A stretch of 64,000 nucleotides of DNA from Pedobacter sp. PF22-3 (GCF_026239555.1 NZ_JAPIVP010000002.1:186001-250000); one strand, 5' to 3'; counted from the first letter of the stretch, positions 26,174 through 34,695 are shown. Translations and numbers: made by a program. The notes: generated by a model not told the origin, from the sequence alone.

Positions 26174-28290
26174 TAGAAAACATATGTATCAGCCGCAAAG
26201 ACGTTTTGATGCGTCACCGTATTTTCCAAACTACGTTCGGCGGTCCCGATCAATATTTGCAGCTTATCTCCAAAACGTGTTTCCAGTTCCTTAATCAGTT
26301 TTGTTAATCCGTCTAAATAATTTTTATCAGCTTCTTCTTTCCCTGGGCTATCGATTATTAAGAACCTGGAATGACGGCCATAATTATGCTCAATATCCAA
26401 TTGTATCAAACTTAGGTAAAACGCAAGTTTAGCACGCAATTGCTCACCCTCGGCAATTTGGGAGAATGTAAGGTAATCCCCGTCCTGTTTATATTTAATA
26501 TCAAATCGATCACTAATAGTAATTTCCGAAATTCTTAGACCCAAGGCCTTAACTTCTTCGGTCATCAGATCAGACAATTTTTTGAGTATGGACTGGCCTT
26601 CAGCAAACCGAATTTTGTTCATCTCCTCTATAGCCCTGGCCAAAAGCTGGATTTTCTGTTCAATTTTTTGATCTCCGGCTTTTTTGGGCTGTTCATCAAG
26701 CTGCTTGATTCTGAAATTTAATACCGCTTTTTTTTCAATCAATTCATTTTTTTCTGAATCACGGGGTCTAACTTTTTGGCGTTCTTCACTGATTGATTTT
26801 TGGAGTTCCAAAAGCTTGGCATTTAGTGCTCCAGTATCTTTAATTGTACTTTGCTGCTGTTCAAGCTTGATGTTTGCACTATACAGGTCATTCGCGTTTT
26901 TTCTGATCTCTTCCAGTTCGTTAGTTAATGTCTGTATGCTCAACTTCAATCCTTCCTGTAGCTGAATAAGTTCTTCGGACTTGGCTGATAAGCTATCTGT
27001 ATTTACCTCCGAAATGTCTTTAGACACATCGTCGCTACATAAAGCACAGGTGTGGGCATTGACAGCTTTTTGCTTTTTTTTACTGGTCACTGGATGGCTG
27101 CAGCTAGGACATTCTTTAAGGTCCAGGTTAGAAAAGAATACTCCGATCTCCAAATATTCTTTGATGTCAATCTGCTGCTTTTCTGCTTTGTGCAGCTCTT
27201 TTTGAAGCTTATTCAATTGTTCATCAACAAACTGTTTTCGCCCCGCCGTTTTGTTTTTTAGGTTTCTATTCTCCTGGATCTCATTGGTGATCTTGAAAGA
27301 TTTAGCATTCTCTGCATCTAATTCCTTGAGCAGATCATCATATTGCTTTACCATCGCGGCAATATCAACAGATGGTGTTTCTGCCTTGGTTAATTCATTT
27401 AACTGCTCGGTCAATTTGTTAAGCGATTCTTGTAATTCCGCTTTTTTTTCCACGTTTTCGGTTATTTCCCTAGAATCATAAGATTGCTGCTTACCTTTTT
27501 GGTGCATCATTTTGTCTTTTTCTATGGTCAGTTTATTGATGGGTGAGGTAAGGTGAAGACCCAAAAGCATTTGGAATACCTTTGGTCCCTGCGCACCATA
27601 CATCAGTTCGGTGGTATCCTTTGACTCTAAAAATATAGACTTGAAATAAGTGAGCCAGCTCGCACCGGCCTCTAATAAATCGTCCCTGTCCTTAATAGGT
27701 GACTTCTGCGTCCAACGCAGAGAATAATAATCAAATTGATGGAAAAAGAAGTCTTGCAATTGGGACTGGAAATCATCTTTGGAAGTAGAAATAAACAGCT
27801 GCTCTTCCAAATGTTCGCCGTCTGTTGGATAGGATTTAATCTCCTTATTATATAGGGCAGCATTTATCTGCTTTTTTGAATTGTTAATATAGACAGTATA
27901 CTTCTTATCGTTGATACTGAAGATAACCAGTATGTGATGAATCCATTTTGAAATGTTGGTTTTCAGGCTATTATCACCAGTTAATGCAAACTTAATAATT
28001 TTGAATATACTTGATTTGCCTTTTAGATTGTCTGCAACCCAAATGTTAACACCCGAGTACATTTCCTGACTGTAGTCAATTATGTCATTAGAAAATACCT
28101 GCGGCTCTTCAGTGATCTTTTTGCCTGTAAATGAAATGTAATTTACCTCCAGGCGTTTGCCTGTAGATAACGGTGTATCTTTATTTATTTCTTCTTCCAG
28201 GCTTAATAACTCCCTGATTTCAGCCTGGTTGAAGGCTTCATCAAATTCTTTTTGAAGTCCAGCAATAAAATTGTTGTAGTCAAATTTCAT
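26173..28290 (-). CDS. SMC/Rad50-like ABC ATPase with zinc-hook
   Basis: 705 residues. Variant Walker A VADNLKGKSS (85-94; Ala replaces the first Gly, Lys kept), two long coiled coils with a zinc-hook-like pair of CxxC motifs (ECPSC ... CALC) near residues 405-430, ABC signature region FSQIAEGEQLRAK, and Walker B FLIIDSPGKEEAD. This is the Rad50/RecN-like layout of DNA-acting ABC ATPases. Its start overlaps the upstream gene stop (ATGA-type) and its stop overlaps the downstream start, so three proteins form a tight operon. The set resembles ABC three-component conflict systems. ATP-driven DNA sensing is inferred. Confidence 0.8.
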   Translation of the reverse strand: MKFDYNNFIAGLQKEFDEAFNQAEIRELLSLEEEINKDTPLSTGKRLEVNYISFTGKKITEEPQVFSNDIIDYSQEMYSGVNIWVADNLKGKSSIFKIIKFALTGDNSLKTNISKWIHHILVIFSINDKKYTVYINNSKKQINAALYNKEIKSYPTDGEHLEEQLFISTSKDDFQSQLQDFFFHQFDYYSLRWTQKSPIKDRDDLLEAGASWLTYFKSIFLESKDTTELMYGAQGPKVFQMLLGLHLTSPINKLTIEKDKMMHQKGKQQSYDSREITENVEKKAELQESLNKLTEQLNELTKAETPSVDIAAMVKQYDDLLKELDAENAKSFKITNEIQENRNLKNKTAGRKQFVDEQLNKLQKELHKAEKQQIDIKEYLEIGVFFSNLDLKECPSCSHPVTSKKKQKAVNAHTCALCSDDVSKDISEVNTDSLSAKSEELIQLQEGLKLSIQTLTNELEEIRKNANDLYSANIKLEQQQSTIKDTGALNAKLLELQKSISEERQKVRPRDSEKNELIEKKAVLNFRIKQLDEQPKKAGDQKIEQKIQLLARAIEEMNKIRFAEGQSILKKLSDLMTEEVKALGLRISEITISDRFDIKYKQDGDYLTFSQIAEGEQLRAKLAFYLSLIQLDIEHNYGRHSRFLIIDSPGKEEADKNYLDGLTKLIKELETRFGDKLQILIGTAERSLENTVTHQNVFAADTYVF

Positions 28291-28946
28291 AATCGTTCAT
28301 TGAACATTTTGTAAAAATCATTTTTAACCGTTTCGGAGATCTCTCCAATAAAATTCTTGAATGAGGTATTCCGGTACTCATCGATCTGATATTGCAAAAC
28401 CTTGAGCTGAGAACCCGAAAGATCGCCAAAATACTTTTTAATAAGTTCACACCTTTTTGCATACCATTCTAGAGCAGGGAGATTATTAATGCCAGCGTTC
28501 GCCTTTGTTATTGCATATTTGGTGACAAAGTATTGTTTTTCAATAGTTTTTAGATCGGTGCTCTTTTTACTTGTGAAACCGATAAAGCCAATGCTTTTAA
28601 GAAAGCCTATAACATCATCAATGTCTTCATACGCTCCAAAAAAGAACCGTTCCATTTCCAGCCTTCTTAATTGCGGTTCCGCAGTATCATATATGGATTT
28701 TACAATCTGTTTGATTTCCTGCTTTTTGGTTGGGTCATTTGCGGCAATAAGTAACAGTTCGTAAGCGAGGTAGTCTGGGTTACGGATGAGAAAATCTATC
28801 TTCTGGATACGTACCTCACTCTTAAAAATCTTTTTATATTCAGGATGCTCAGTTGATGTATACTCATCACTGAAGTAGAAAAGGATCAAAAAAATCCTTA
28901 ACCTGTCTTTATACATTCGAACCTGTTCGTCGAGTTCCATTGGCAA
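28287..28946 (-). CDS. ABC-three-component-system middle-component-like protein
   Basis: 219 residues, helical, first gene of the operon. The segment IFLILFYFSDEYTSTEHPEY, followed by VRIQKIDFLIRNPDYLAYELL and MERFFFGAYEDIDDVIGFL, recalls the small winged-helix-like middle components encoded before ABC ATPases in ABC-3C systems. It overlaps the ATPase start by 4 bp. It probably bridges ATPase and effector. The family call comes from memory of the pattern and gene order, not from a search. A possible -7 box TAATTTTG (28956-28963, minus) lies 10 nt upstream of its ATG. Confidence 0.55.
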   Translation of the reverse strand: MPMELDEQVRMYKDRLRIFLILFYFSDEYTSTEHPEYKKIFKSEVRIQKIDFLIRNPDYLAYELLLIAANDPTKKQEIKQIVKSIYDTAEPQLRRLEMERFFFGAYEDIDDVIGFLKSIGFIGFTSKKSTDLKTIEKQYFVTKYAITKANAGINNLPALEWYAKRCELIKKYFGDLSGSQLKVLQYQIDEYRNTSFKNFIGEISETVKNDFYKMFNERL

Positions 28947-29305
28947 TATTAGTTACAAAATTATATCCAGCAACTCATCCAAGGATTACTAGATTTTTTT
29001 TTACGTATTGATACTGCCGGTGAAGATTTTCTGAAGAGCGAAAATTAGACTCCTAACAGTTTATAGTTGGTGTTATGCAATCTTAACGAAAATTTGGGTA
29101 TTCTGTACAACTACGTTGAATATTTTTTTGGTCTTGTGTAAACAGTATTTAACTCTGTAATCTAAAAATATTCATAAAATAAATAAACCCCAATATTTTT
29201 TTCAAGGAAATTAAGAGCAAGTGTTTCTGGTAACAACGTCCATTTGAACTGCTTACCCTTGCTTAACATTTGCTCAAGGTTTGATCCGATTGATTAGGGC
29301 TGATT
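28947..29305. other. Intergenic region upstream of the ABC-ATPase operon
   Basis: About 360 bp, AT-rich. It holds a likely promoter element for the minus-strand operon (28956-28963) and no credible gene. The right part leads into a decayed mobile-element gene at 29306. Confidence 0.4.
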
Positions 29306-29500
29306 TTGGCTGTTTGCGCAATCGATGAACTGGAAGATGAAACCGCATTTCAAGGATGTGAACTGGAAATCACCGATAACAAGGGTAATGTATTCAGCAC
29401 CAAAAGCCCGTCAGTGATTAAAGGCACAGTAATTTTTATCAGTGGCCGATTTGCCGAATGTTTGGCGGAAGTGGAAGCAGGTATTGTATTACCTGCTTAA
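29306..29500 (+). CDS. Small mobile-element protein, probably 5'-truncated
   Basis: 64 residues from a TTG (LAVCAIDELEDETAFQ ...), ending EVEAGIVLPA. No ATG is in frame, and an in-frame stop precedes the TTG by ten codons, so this looks like the C-terminal part of a longer gene. It is followed by a strong terminator. It resembles small uncharacterised proteins of Bacteroidota conjugative elements; no function can be given. Confidence 0.4.
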   Translation: MAVCAIDELEDETAFQGCELEITDNKGNVFSTKSPSVIKGTVIFISGRFAECLAEVEAGIVLPA

Positions 29501-29507
29501 ACCTATA

Positions 29508-29532
29508 AGCCTCCCGAGCGGTTCGGGAGGCT
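29508..29532 (+). terminator. Rho-independent terminator
   Basis: agcctcccga (29508-29517) pairs perfectly with tcgggaggct (29523-29532) around a 5-nt loop, followed by ATTTATTATT. It lies 7 bp after the stop of the small gene upstream. Confidence 0.75.
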
Positions 29533-29592
29533 ATTTATTATTCATTTAAACTTAAGATCATTCTAGACGCATTCAAAGAATATTTAGACAAA

Positions 29593-29694
29593 ATGTATTG
29601 GGAAGGTTACGCAGATGAACTGGAAGACGATAACCCCAGCGCCTTTTACAGCCAGTTCAGGGAATTTAAAACTAACCACAGTTTACCGCTATGA
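29593..29694 (+). CDS. Very small mobile-element protein
   Basis: 33 residues from ATG at 29593 (MYWEGYADELEDDNPSAFY...). The frame is open further upstream (DAFKEYLDK precedes the Met), so the real start may be a non-ATG codon or lost. The stop overlaps the next ATG (ATGA), indicating a coupled gene string. Similar acidic short proteins occur on Bacteroidota conjugative elements; role unknown. Confidence 0.4.
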   Translation: MYWEGYADELEDDNPSAFYSQFREFKTNHSLPL

Positions 29695-29900
29695 AATATG
29701 AAACCGTATTTATAATGATACGTGTACAAGTGTATGCAGATCATGCCAGCGTATCCGATACCGTCAGGAAGCTGAAAAACGAATCTATCTTGTCTATGAC
29801 AGACACGGCCAATATCAATGTATTGGAAACCGAAATACTGGTTTCAAGAATACATAACACTAGGGTGTACAAAACCCAAAGCCACCAAAAGAAACCATGA
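29691..29900 (+). CDS. Small hypothetical protein in a coupled mobile-element operon
   Basis: 69 residues, beta/alpha pattern (FIMIRVQVYADHASVSDTV, then INVLETEILVSRIHNTRVY). It starts within an ATGA overlap with the previous gene and ends within an ATGA overlap with the J-domain gene, which supports genuine translation. Not recognised. Confidence 0.5.
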   Translation: MKYETVFIMIRVQVYADHASVSDTVRKLKNESILSMTDTANINVLETEILVSRIHNTRVYKTQSHQKKP

Positions 29901-30382
29901 AATGGTTTAGCGAGTGCAGGACACTGGACGAGGTTAAAGCCCTGTACAAGAAACTGGCTAAACAGTACCATCCTGATCTAGGCGGCGATACCGAAACAAT
30001 GCAGGCCATTAACAAAGAATATGCGTTTGCATCGGCTAAGACCATTAAAGGCGAAAACCTGAGCGAGGAAGAGACAGAAAACGAAATCCGTTTTTCCGAA
30101 GAATACAGGCAGGCTATTGAAAAGATCATTCATTTGGAGGGCATTGTCATTGAACTGGTCGGCTACTGGATTTGGGCAACGGGCAACACCATTGCTGTAA
30201 AATCCGAGCTCAAAAATGCAGGGTATTTTTTCGCATCTAAAAAATTGGCTTGGTACTTCCGCACCGCAGAATATAAATGCACTAAGGGTAGTAAAAAGAG
30301 CCTTGAGGAGATACGGGAGAAATACGGTAGCGAGGTGATCAAAGGCAATAAACAATCAAAGAAAAATTATTTAAAACACTAA
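29897..30382 (+). CDS. J-domain (DnaJ-like) protein of the mobile island
   Basis: 161 residues. The N-terminal J domain (LDEVKALYKKLAKQYHPDLGGD) keeps the HPD tripeptide that stimulates DnaK ATPase. The remaining 110 residues, including WIWATGNT and LAWYFRTAEYK, are a conserved-looking extension common to small J proteins on Bacteroidota plasmids and integrative elements. It would recruit host Hsp70, perhaps for element replication or transfer. It overlaps the upstream gene by 4 bp. Confidence 0.8.
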   Translation: MKWFSECRTLDEVKALYKKLAKQYHPDLGGDTETMQAINKEYAFASAKTIKGENLSEEETENEIRFSEEYRQAIEKIIHLEGIVIELVGYWIWATGNTIAVKSELKNAGYFFASKKLAWYFRTAEYKCTKGSKKSLEEIREKYGSEVIKGNKQSKKNYLKH

Positions 30383-30419
30383 ATAACGGGGAATCAATTC
30401 CCCTTTTAATCCTAAAAAC

Positions 30420-30794
30420 ATGAAACCATTAGAGACACTCCATAATTCAGAAAAAGCCCGCCTTATAGCTGATTTGCTCCCCAATGAGATTAATTTATTC
30501 TTAGATCACCTGAAGGCATTTTGCATAGAGTTCAGGGAGCGTAAAGAAGAATTTGCCAGTAACTGGACTACCGCAATGGTGCCGTTTGATTACTGGCAAC
30601 ACCTTTCTGCTGAAACTGAAGCCCTGTTGAACAGGCACATGAACAGCATGAAAAGAAGCAGTAAAGTGTATGCCGATCAGCTGTATTTCAGCCAGACCTC
30701 ATTATTTGTCAATGACCGGATCATTAAATACGCAGAGAAGAAAAGCCAGGATGAGAAGTTTAAAACAGCTATAAAGCTATTTTATAACTGCTGA
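30420..30794 (+). CDS. Hypothetical mobile-element protein
   Basis: 124 residues, helical, starting MKPLETLHNSEKARLIADLL. No catalytic motif or TM segment seen. It follows the J-domain gene by 37 nt on the same strand, so probably belongs to the same element operon. Similar-looking proteins occur next to J-domain genes on Bacteroidota elements. Function unknown. Confidence 0.5.
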   Translation: MKPLETLHNSEKARLIADLLPNEINLFLDHLKAFCIEFRERKEEFASNWTTAMVPFDYWQHLSAETEALLNRHMNSMKRSSKVYADQLYFSQTSLFVNDRIIKYAEKKSQDEKFKTAIKLFYNC

Positions 30795-30818
30795 CAGATA
30801 AAATAGGGTTTATTTTTA

Positions 30819-30860
30819 GCCCGTTAGCCGCCGCAAAAATCGCGCGTGGCCCTGGCGGGC
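30819..30860. other. GC-rich palindromic segment between operons
   Basis: gcccg (30819-30823) pairs with cgggc (30856-30860) with further GC-rich pairing possible inside. It lies between two converging genes (30794 and 30883), so a shared terminator is the simplest reading. It is markedly richer in G+C than its surroundings. Confidence 0.35.
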
Positions 30861-30882
30861 ATTAGGTATTTGATAAAGATTT

Positions 30883-32292
30883 TTACACATCTTGAAAATT
30901 ATCCAACAGACCAATCTTATTCAAGAGATAGCTCAATTTTGCATCTCCACCATTGCGGGATGTGAGGTGATCCATGATATTAATAAATTTTTTATGGCCT
31001 TCGGTCTTATCTGTATATGGTTTGATGAGTAATATGGTATTCCTGTCATCGTCCTGCTTATAAATTTTAGCACCATAATTGATTTCCTTATAGTAGTTGT
31101 TATATAGTTTTATCAACGTGGCTTCGGTAATTATATAGGCGGTTTGCTCATCTTCGTAAACCTCTGGTGGTAGTATTTTTGACAGTTCATCCAGGATTGT
31201 TTGCGGAGGTACTAACCTTGCTACAAGTTGATTATACAGTCCTGCATGAAAATCCTTGAGGTAGATCAATAGTATAAAGACACTGGGGAATAAATAGTTC
31301 TTGTAAGGAAATGTTCTCAATGTCACACGTGCATGTGAGAACAATTTCTCTTGCTGGCGTAAAGTCAGACCGTTGAACGTGAATAATAGGTTTGTAAATT
31401 TCACAAATTCTTCCTTATCATAAGAAAGGTCACGATGGTTTCTCTCAGCATGACGGAAATATTCATCAAAACCAAAATATTGATAAAGATACTCTACAAA
31501 AGCATTTGCCGGAGGTGCTGGCAAAACAAATTCTAAGTCAATGAACCTTCTTAAATACTCCCTGCTATCAATTTGCTCACTTCCATAGAATCCACGTATC
31601 GCATTTCCGAGTTGTGTTTTGTCAATTGAAAGGACGAAGACGATTCCAGGAACACTAAAGAAATGTTTTACCTGTTCCAGAACCTCAACAGCGTAGCTGG
31701 GACGGCACCGATCAAGCTCATCAATGAAGAGTACCAAAGGTTTTCCATCGGTATTTTCCTTGATGTATTTTTCAAGGTCTTTCCGGAAATCAACCAGTCC
31801 TTTTTTCTTTTTTGCGTACTCTACAATCTCGTCTTTCAACAGATCGGTGGCACCCTTACCAGCGTCAGTTAATAAAGCCCTAAGTACTTCCGTATCGATA
31901 TATTTTGCGGCGAGCGCTTTCAATAACCCTGGTATAATGCTATGACTGATAACAGCTGCTTTTTCTATTAAAGAATTAAATGTGTCATCCTTTTTTTTAT
32001 CGGTCAATGTTCCCAGTTCCGACATCAGTGCGACCATAGGGTCTGCATCGAAATCATTTTCCCAGGCGTTGAAATAAAGTGTAGTATATTTTGCATTAGC
32101 AAGCTGTGCCCGCCACATTTTGACAAAGGTAGTTTTACCTGTACCCCAGGGATTATTCAACGAGAGAACAAAGCCATCTGCGTAGGAACTGATCATGCTC
32201 GTTAGCACCTCTGCATAAGTTTTCCGGCTTAGTTTACAGTTTTTAAATGGCTCGTCAGCTGGAATTTCAATGTCTTTGTGTTTTAAGATCAT
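30883..32292 (-). CDS. KAP-family P-loop NTPase
   Basis: 469 residues. Walker A NPWGTGKTTF (residues 48-56), the KAP-typical YFNAWENDFD after the first strand, Walker B VLFIDELDRC (about 196-206) and the LEQVKHFFSVPGIVFVLSID segment are all present. KAP NTPases are STAND-like ATPases often linked to membranes and phage defence. The usual inserted TM helices between Walker A and B are not obvious here. The gene is divergent from a TM protein and a SEC-C protein, which may be partners. Probably a defence-type ATPase. Confidence 0.85.
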   Translation of the reverse strand: MILKHKDIEIPADEPFKNCKLSRKTYAEVLTSMISSYADGFVLSLNNPWGTGKTTFVKMWRAQLANAKYTTLYFNAWENDFDADPMVALMSELGTLTDKKKDDTFNSLIEKAAVISHSIIPGLLKALAAKYIDTEVLRALLTDAGKGATDLLKDEIVEYAKKKKGLVDFRKDLEKYIKENTDGKPLVLFIDELDRCRPSYAVEVLEQVKHFFSVPGIVFVLSIDKTQLGNAIRGFYGSEQIDSREYLRRFIDLEFVLPAPPANAFVEYLYQYFGFDEYFRHAERNHRDLSYDKEEFVKFTNLLFTFNGLTLRQQEKLFSHARVTLRTFPYKNYLFPSVFILLIYLKDFHAGLYNQLVARLVPPQTILDELSKILPPEVYEDEQTAYIITEATLIKLYNNYYKEINYGAKIYKQDDDRNTILLIKPYTDKTEGHKKFINIMDHLTSRNGGDAKLSYLLNKIGLLDNFQDV

Positions 32293-32416
32293 AGCGATAA
32301 TTTGGTTTTTAACAAATATGGAGAAAACGTTCTGTATTCGAAAACCCGAGCATACGAGATAGTTTTATGGATTTGAGAATACGTTAGCCGTATCTTTGGT
32401 TAAAAACAGAAATAAA

Positions 32417-32485
32417 ATGACAATTAGCACGGAAGAAACTGATGTGCATAAGTTGAATTGCCCGAATTGTAAATTTCTATTATAA
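32417..32485 (+). CDS. Possible 22-codon ORF with one CxxC
   Basis: ATG at 32417 to TAA at 32485, encoding MTISTEETDVHKLNCPNCKF and two more residues. The NCPNCKF end looks like half a zinc ribbon. Either a truncated gene remnant or chance; it lies just before the 179-residue gene. Confidence 0.2.
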   Translation: MTISTEETDVHKLNCPNCKFLL

Positions 32486-32513
32486 TCGTTAAAATTTAAT
32501 CAGATTTGTCAAG

Positions 32514-33053
32514 ATGGAATTAGTAATAACAAGCAGTACGAAAACGCTCCAATATTGGAAGCAACGGCCATATTTAAACGAAGAAACCAAACATCTGCTC
32601 TCAGATGTTGACGTGCTTATTGTTCCCGACGAGGATCTACGGGAGTTCAAAACGCCATTATTTCCAAGCAATATGATGGAAATATATGACTTATTGAAGG
32701 AACATTTTAATGTGGAAGCAGCAATCAATGACAAAGATTACCATGAACTATCTCTAAACAGCAAAAAGCACAGGTTCGGAATATATGCCGTTACGCTTGT
32801 TGTCGCACCACTTTTTGTGACTGTTTTGGGTAACTATATTTCCGACAAGCTAAAACATGAGGACCCAACCGATGAAATCGAACTCGAAATCATTTTGGAT
32901 AATAACAGTGATCATTCGAAATCCATTAAATACCAAGGAACGGCCGAGGATTTTAAAAAAGTTGTCGACAAAGTTATAGAACTCTCAAAGGAAAAAGATG
33001 AACATAGAACAGATACTGCGAAATCCGCATCTACTGTACACAAAAAGTCATGA
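32514..33053 (+). CDS. Hypothetical single-pass membrane protein
   Basis: 179 residues. Soluble N-terminal part (about 1-88), then one hydrophobic helix (IYAVTLVVAPLFVTVLGNYI, about 90-110) and a charged C-terminal part (DEIELEIILDNNSD, then a Lys/Glu helix). No family recognised. Its 3' end overlaps the SEC-C protein gene by 56 bp in another frame, which suggests coupling. Its position next to the KAP NTPase hints at a membrane partner. Confidence 0.6.
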   Translation: MELVITSSTKTLQYWKQRPYLNEETKHLLSDVDVLIVPDEDLREFKTPLFPSNMMEIYDLLKEHFNVEAAINDKDYHELSLNSKKHRFGIYAVTLVVAPLFVTVLGNYISDKLKHEDPTDEIELEIILDNNSDHSKSIKYQGTAEDFKKVVDKVIELSKEKDEHRTDTAKSASTVHKKS

Positions 33054-33843
33054 CAACAAGGCTATTTTTGATTATTTTGTTGCAAAAATAAAAAGGCATG
33101 TTGAACGTGATGAGGAGCTCCTGGCTAATTCAACTGCTATTTTACAAAGCATCTTCAAAATCCAGGTCGATTACACCAAGGTATTTGAGCTCTTTTCCGT
33201 TCAAAAGTATTACTCAGCATGGTGCTTGCTTGAAAGAATCGAGATTGCTATAAAGGGAGTTTTATGGCACTATAATTTTATCGAAGATGAATATTATGTG
33301 CTGTTTATTAAAGAGTATGTAAAAAAATTACAGGGTCTTTATCCCTATAAAGTCTTTGGAAGCAGTGAGTATATAAAGAAAGAGACCAGGTGCAGCATCT
33401 GTGACAGTATAATCACACTAAGGAACCGATGTCCGCATAAAAAAGGAGAATTATACATGGGGGAAATGTGCACATATATCATTACTAAATCGGAAATGAT
33501 AGGCATGTCCATAGTTGATGAGCCTTTTAACAAATATTCGGTCATGGGTGTTACCAAAGATGAGGATGATCCTTATAAGTATCAGAATATTGATTTTTTG
33601 TTATCGGTGATCGATCATCCTTTCAATCAGTGGAATACCGAGTCTTATAAAATATTTGAGCCGCACTCCAAATTTTCAGTCCCGAGAAATGAACCTTGCC
33701 CATGTGGTTCAAAACTAAAGTATAAAAAATGCTGTCTACCAAAGCCTGGAGTTGAAATGGATCATACGCAGTTCATCATGAAACAGCCAACAATGAAGAC
33801 ACGTGGGATGAAACCTACAAAAGTTCAAAAGGTCACCAACTAG
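32998..33843 (+). CDS. SEC-C motif zinc protein, probable partner of the membrane protein
   Basis: 281 residues. The C-terminal SEC-C motif PRNEPCPCGSKLKYKKCC (about 231-248) binds zinc as in SecA and many defence-associated proteins. A second Cys/His cluster (CSICDSIITLRNRCPHKK, near 133-150) looks like another zinc site. The N-terminal 120 residues are helical (YYSAWCLLERIEIAIKGVLW). The start at 32998 lies inside the upstream gene. The SEC-C motif usually contributes to ligand or partner binding; no catalytic domain is recognised. Confidence 0.7.
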   Translation: MNIEQILRNPHLLYTKSHDNKAIFDYFVAKIKRHVERDEELLANSTAILQSIFKIQVDYTKVFELFSVQKYYSAWCLLERIEIAIKGVLWHYNFIEDEYYVLFIKEYVKKLQGLYPYKVFGSSEYIKKETRCSICDSIITLRNRCPHKKGELYMGEMCTYIITKSEMIGMSIVDEPFNKYSVMGVTKDEDDPYKYQNIDFLLSVIDHPFNQWNTESYKIFEPHSKFSVPRNEPCPCGSKLKYKKCCLPKPGVEMDHTQFIMKQPTMKTRGMKPTKVQKVTN

Positions 33844-33893
33844 CTTTTATATGGGAATCTAGCTGCACAGTTTTGCATCTAATCTTATATGTA

Positions 33894-33934
33894 ACTACAT
33901 AGTAGAGTAATCTTGAATTTCTCTACTATGTAGT
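33894..33934. terminator. 14-bp perfect hairpin after the SEC-C gene
   Basis: actacatagtagag (33894-33907) and ctctactatgtagt (33921-33934) are exact inverted repeats around a 13-nt loop. There is no T-run, so it may be a weak terminator or a recombination-related palindrome. Confidence 0.45.
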
Positions 33935-34122
33935 TCTGTTCAATTAAATATCTTAAAATCTCTATTGAGCGACTTAGGACCGAACATTTTTCGAACTCAT
34001 GGCTAATTTATATATTTTCATTATTTTCCATTCTCTTCTTATTCTTATAAATTTCCCTGATTATTCTGAAAAGTTCCTGTAGATGTTGCATTACAGATTC
34101 AGGTTCCCCGCCTGAAAAACTA

Positions 34123-34157
34123 AAGCCTGAAATCACATGATTTCAGACTTTTTTTTA
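34123..34157. terminator. Rho-independent terminator
   Basis: ctgaaatca (34127-34135) pairs with tgatttcag (34138-34146) around 2 nt; flanking bases add a few pairs with one mismatch, and a run of nine T follows (34149-34157). Oriented for plus-strand transcripts. Reads leftwards less well for the PPOX gene at 34209. Confidence 0.6.
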
Positions 34158-34208
34158 TTTAAACATCCTGTTCTAAATTCGAATGCGGAGGATATTCTTA
34201 TAAACGGA

Positions 34209-34664
34209 TCAATTACTCCTGTCATTAACCTCAAATCTGCCCGTTTTGAGGTGCAGTACCATTTTGAACACGATAATTTCTTCATCATGCGCATCTGTTT
34301 TGCCTGTACCATGCGATGGCTGCTCTGATGGTGTATTGGTTAAGGGCATCATCCGATGGATAATGCCCTGCAAAACATTTTGTTTTTCTGAAGTATCGGT
34401 GATTTCCTCAAATTTGCCCCAGCACACCACACTTTTCCAGTTAAAGGTGTCACGGATCTGGTCAATCTGGAAGCAGACCTGTGGGTTGCTTCTCATCATC
34501 CTGATTTTTTGTCCTGGAGCAGAATGCGCATAAACTGTACCGTTGCGGTACACATAATTAATGGGCACAATGTAACTCACTCCATGGGCGTGGCAGCCTA
34601 AACGACCTATATATTGCTCTTTAAGAAGCTTTTCAACTTCCTCTTCTTCTAATTTCCCTAACAT
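34209..34664 (-). CDS. Pyridoxamine 5'-phosphate oxidase-fold flavoprotein (NimA-like)
   Basis: 151 residues. The split-barrel start (YIGRLGCHAHGVSYIVPINYVY) and VCFQIDQIRDTFNWKSVVCWGKFEEI match the PPOX-like/nitroreductase-A family that binds FMN or F420. The conserved His-rich loop and short length argue for a general stress or Nim-like member rather than PdxH. It probably reduces small aromatic or nitro compounds; substrate unknown. It lies 31 nt downstream of the alcohol dehydrogenase on the same strand, likely one operon. Confidence 0.8.
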   Translation of the reverse strand: MLGKLEEEEVEKLLKEQYIGRLGCHAHGVSYIVPINYVYRNGTVYAHSAPGQKIRMMRSNPQVCFQIDQIRDTFNWKSVVCWGKFEEITDTSEKQNVLQGIIHRMMPLTNTPSEQPSHGTGKTDAHDEEIIVFKMVLHLKTGRFEVNDRSN

Positions 34665-34695
34665 TTCTTAAAAAGTTAATGTTGAATATTTATTG

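Larger units (their letters stand above)
33844..34208. other. Intergenic region at the probable right end of the island
   Basis: About 365 bp with two hairpins (33894-33934 and 34123-34157) and no gene. The right boundary of the island probably lies here because core-type genes start at 34209. No copy of the tRNA-Ser 3' end is seen, as expected if a serine recombinase with a very short crossover core was used. Confidence 0.4.

Noticed and set aside
27052..27481. Hydrophobic plus-strand frames inside the ABC ATPase
   Set aside because: Antisense shadows of a Lys/Glu-rich coiled coil, which reads as Phe/Leu/Ser on the other strand.
33950..34120. Search for a duplicated tRNA-Ser 3' end as attR
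   Set aside because: No match to the last 20 bases of the tRNA could be seen here on either strand.
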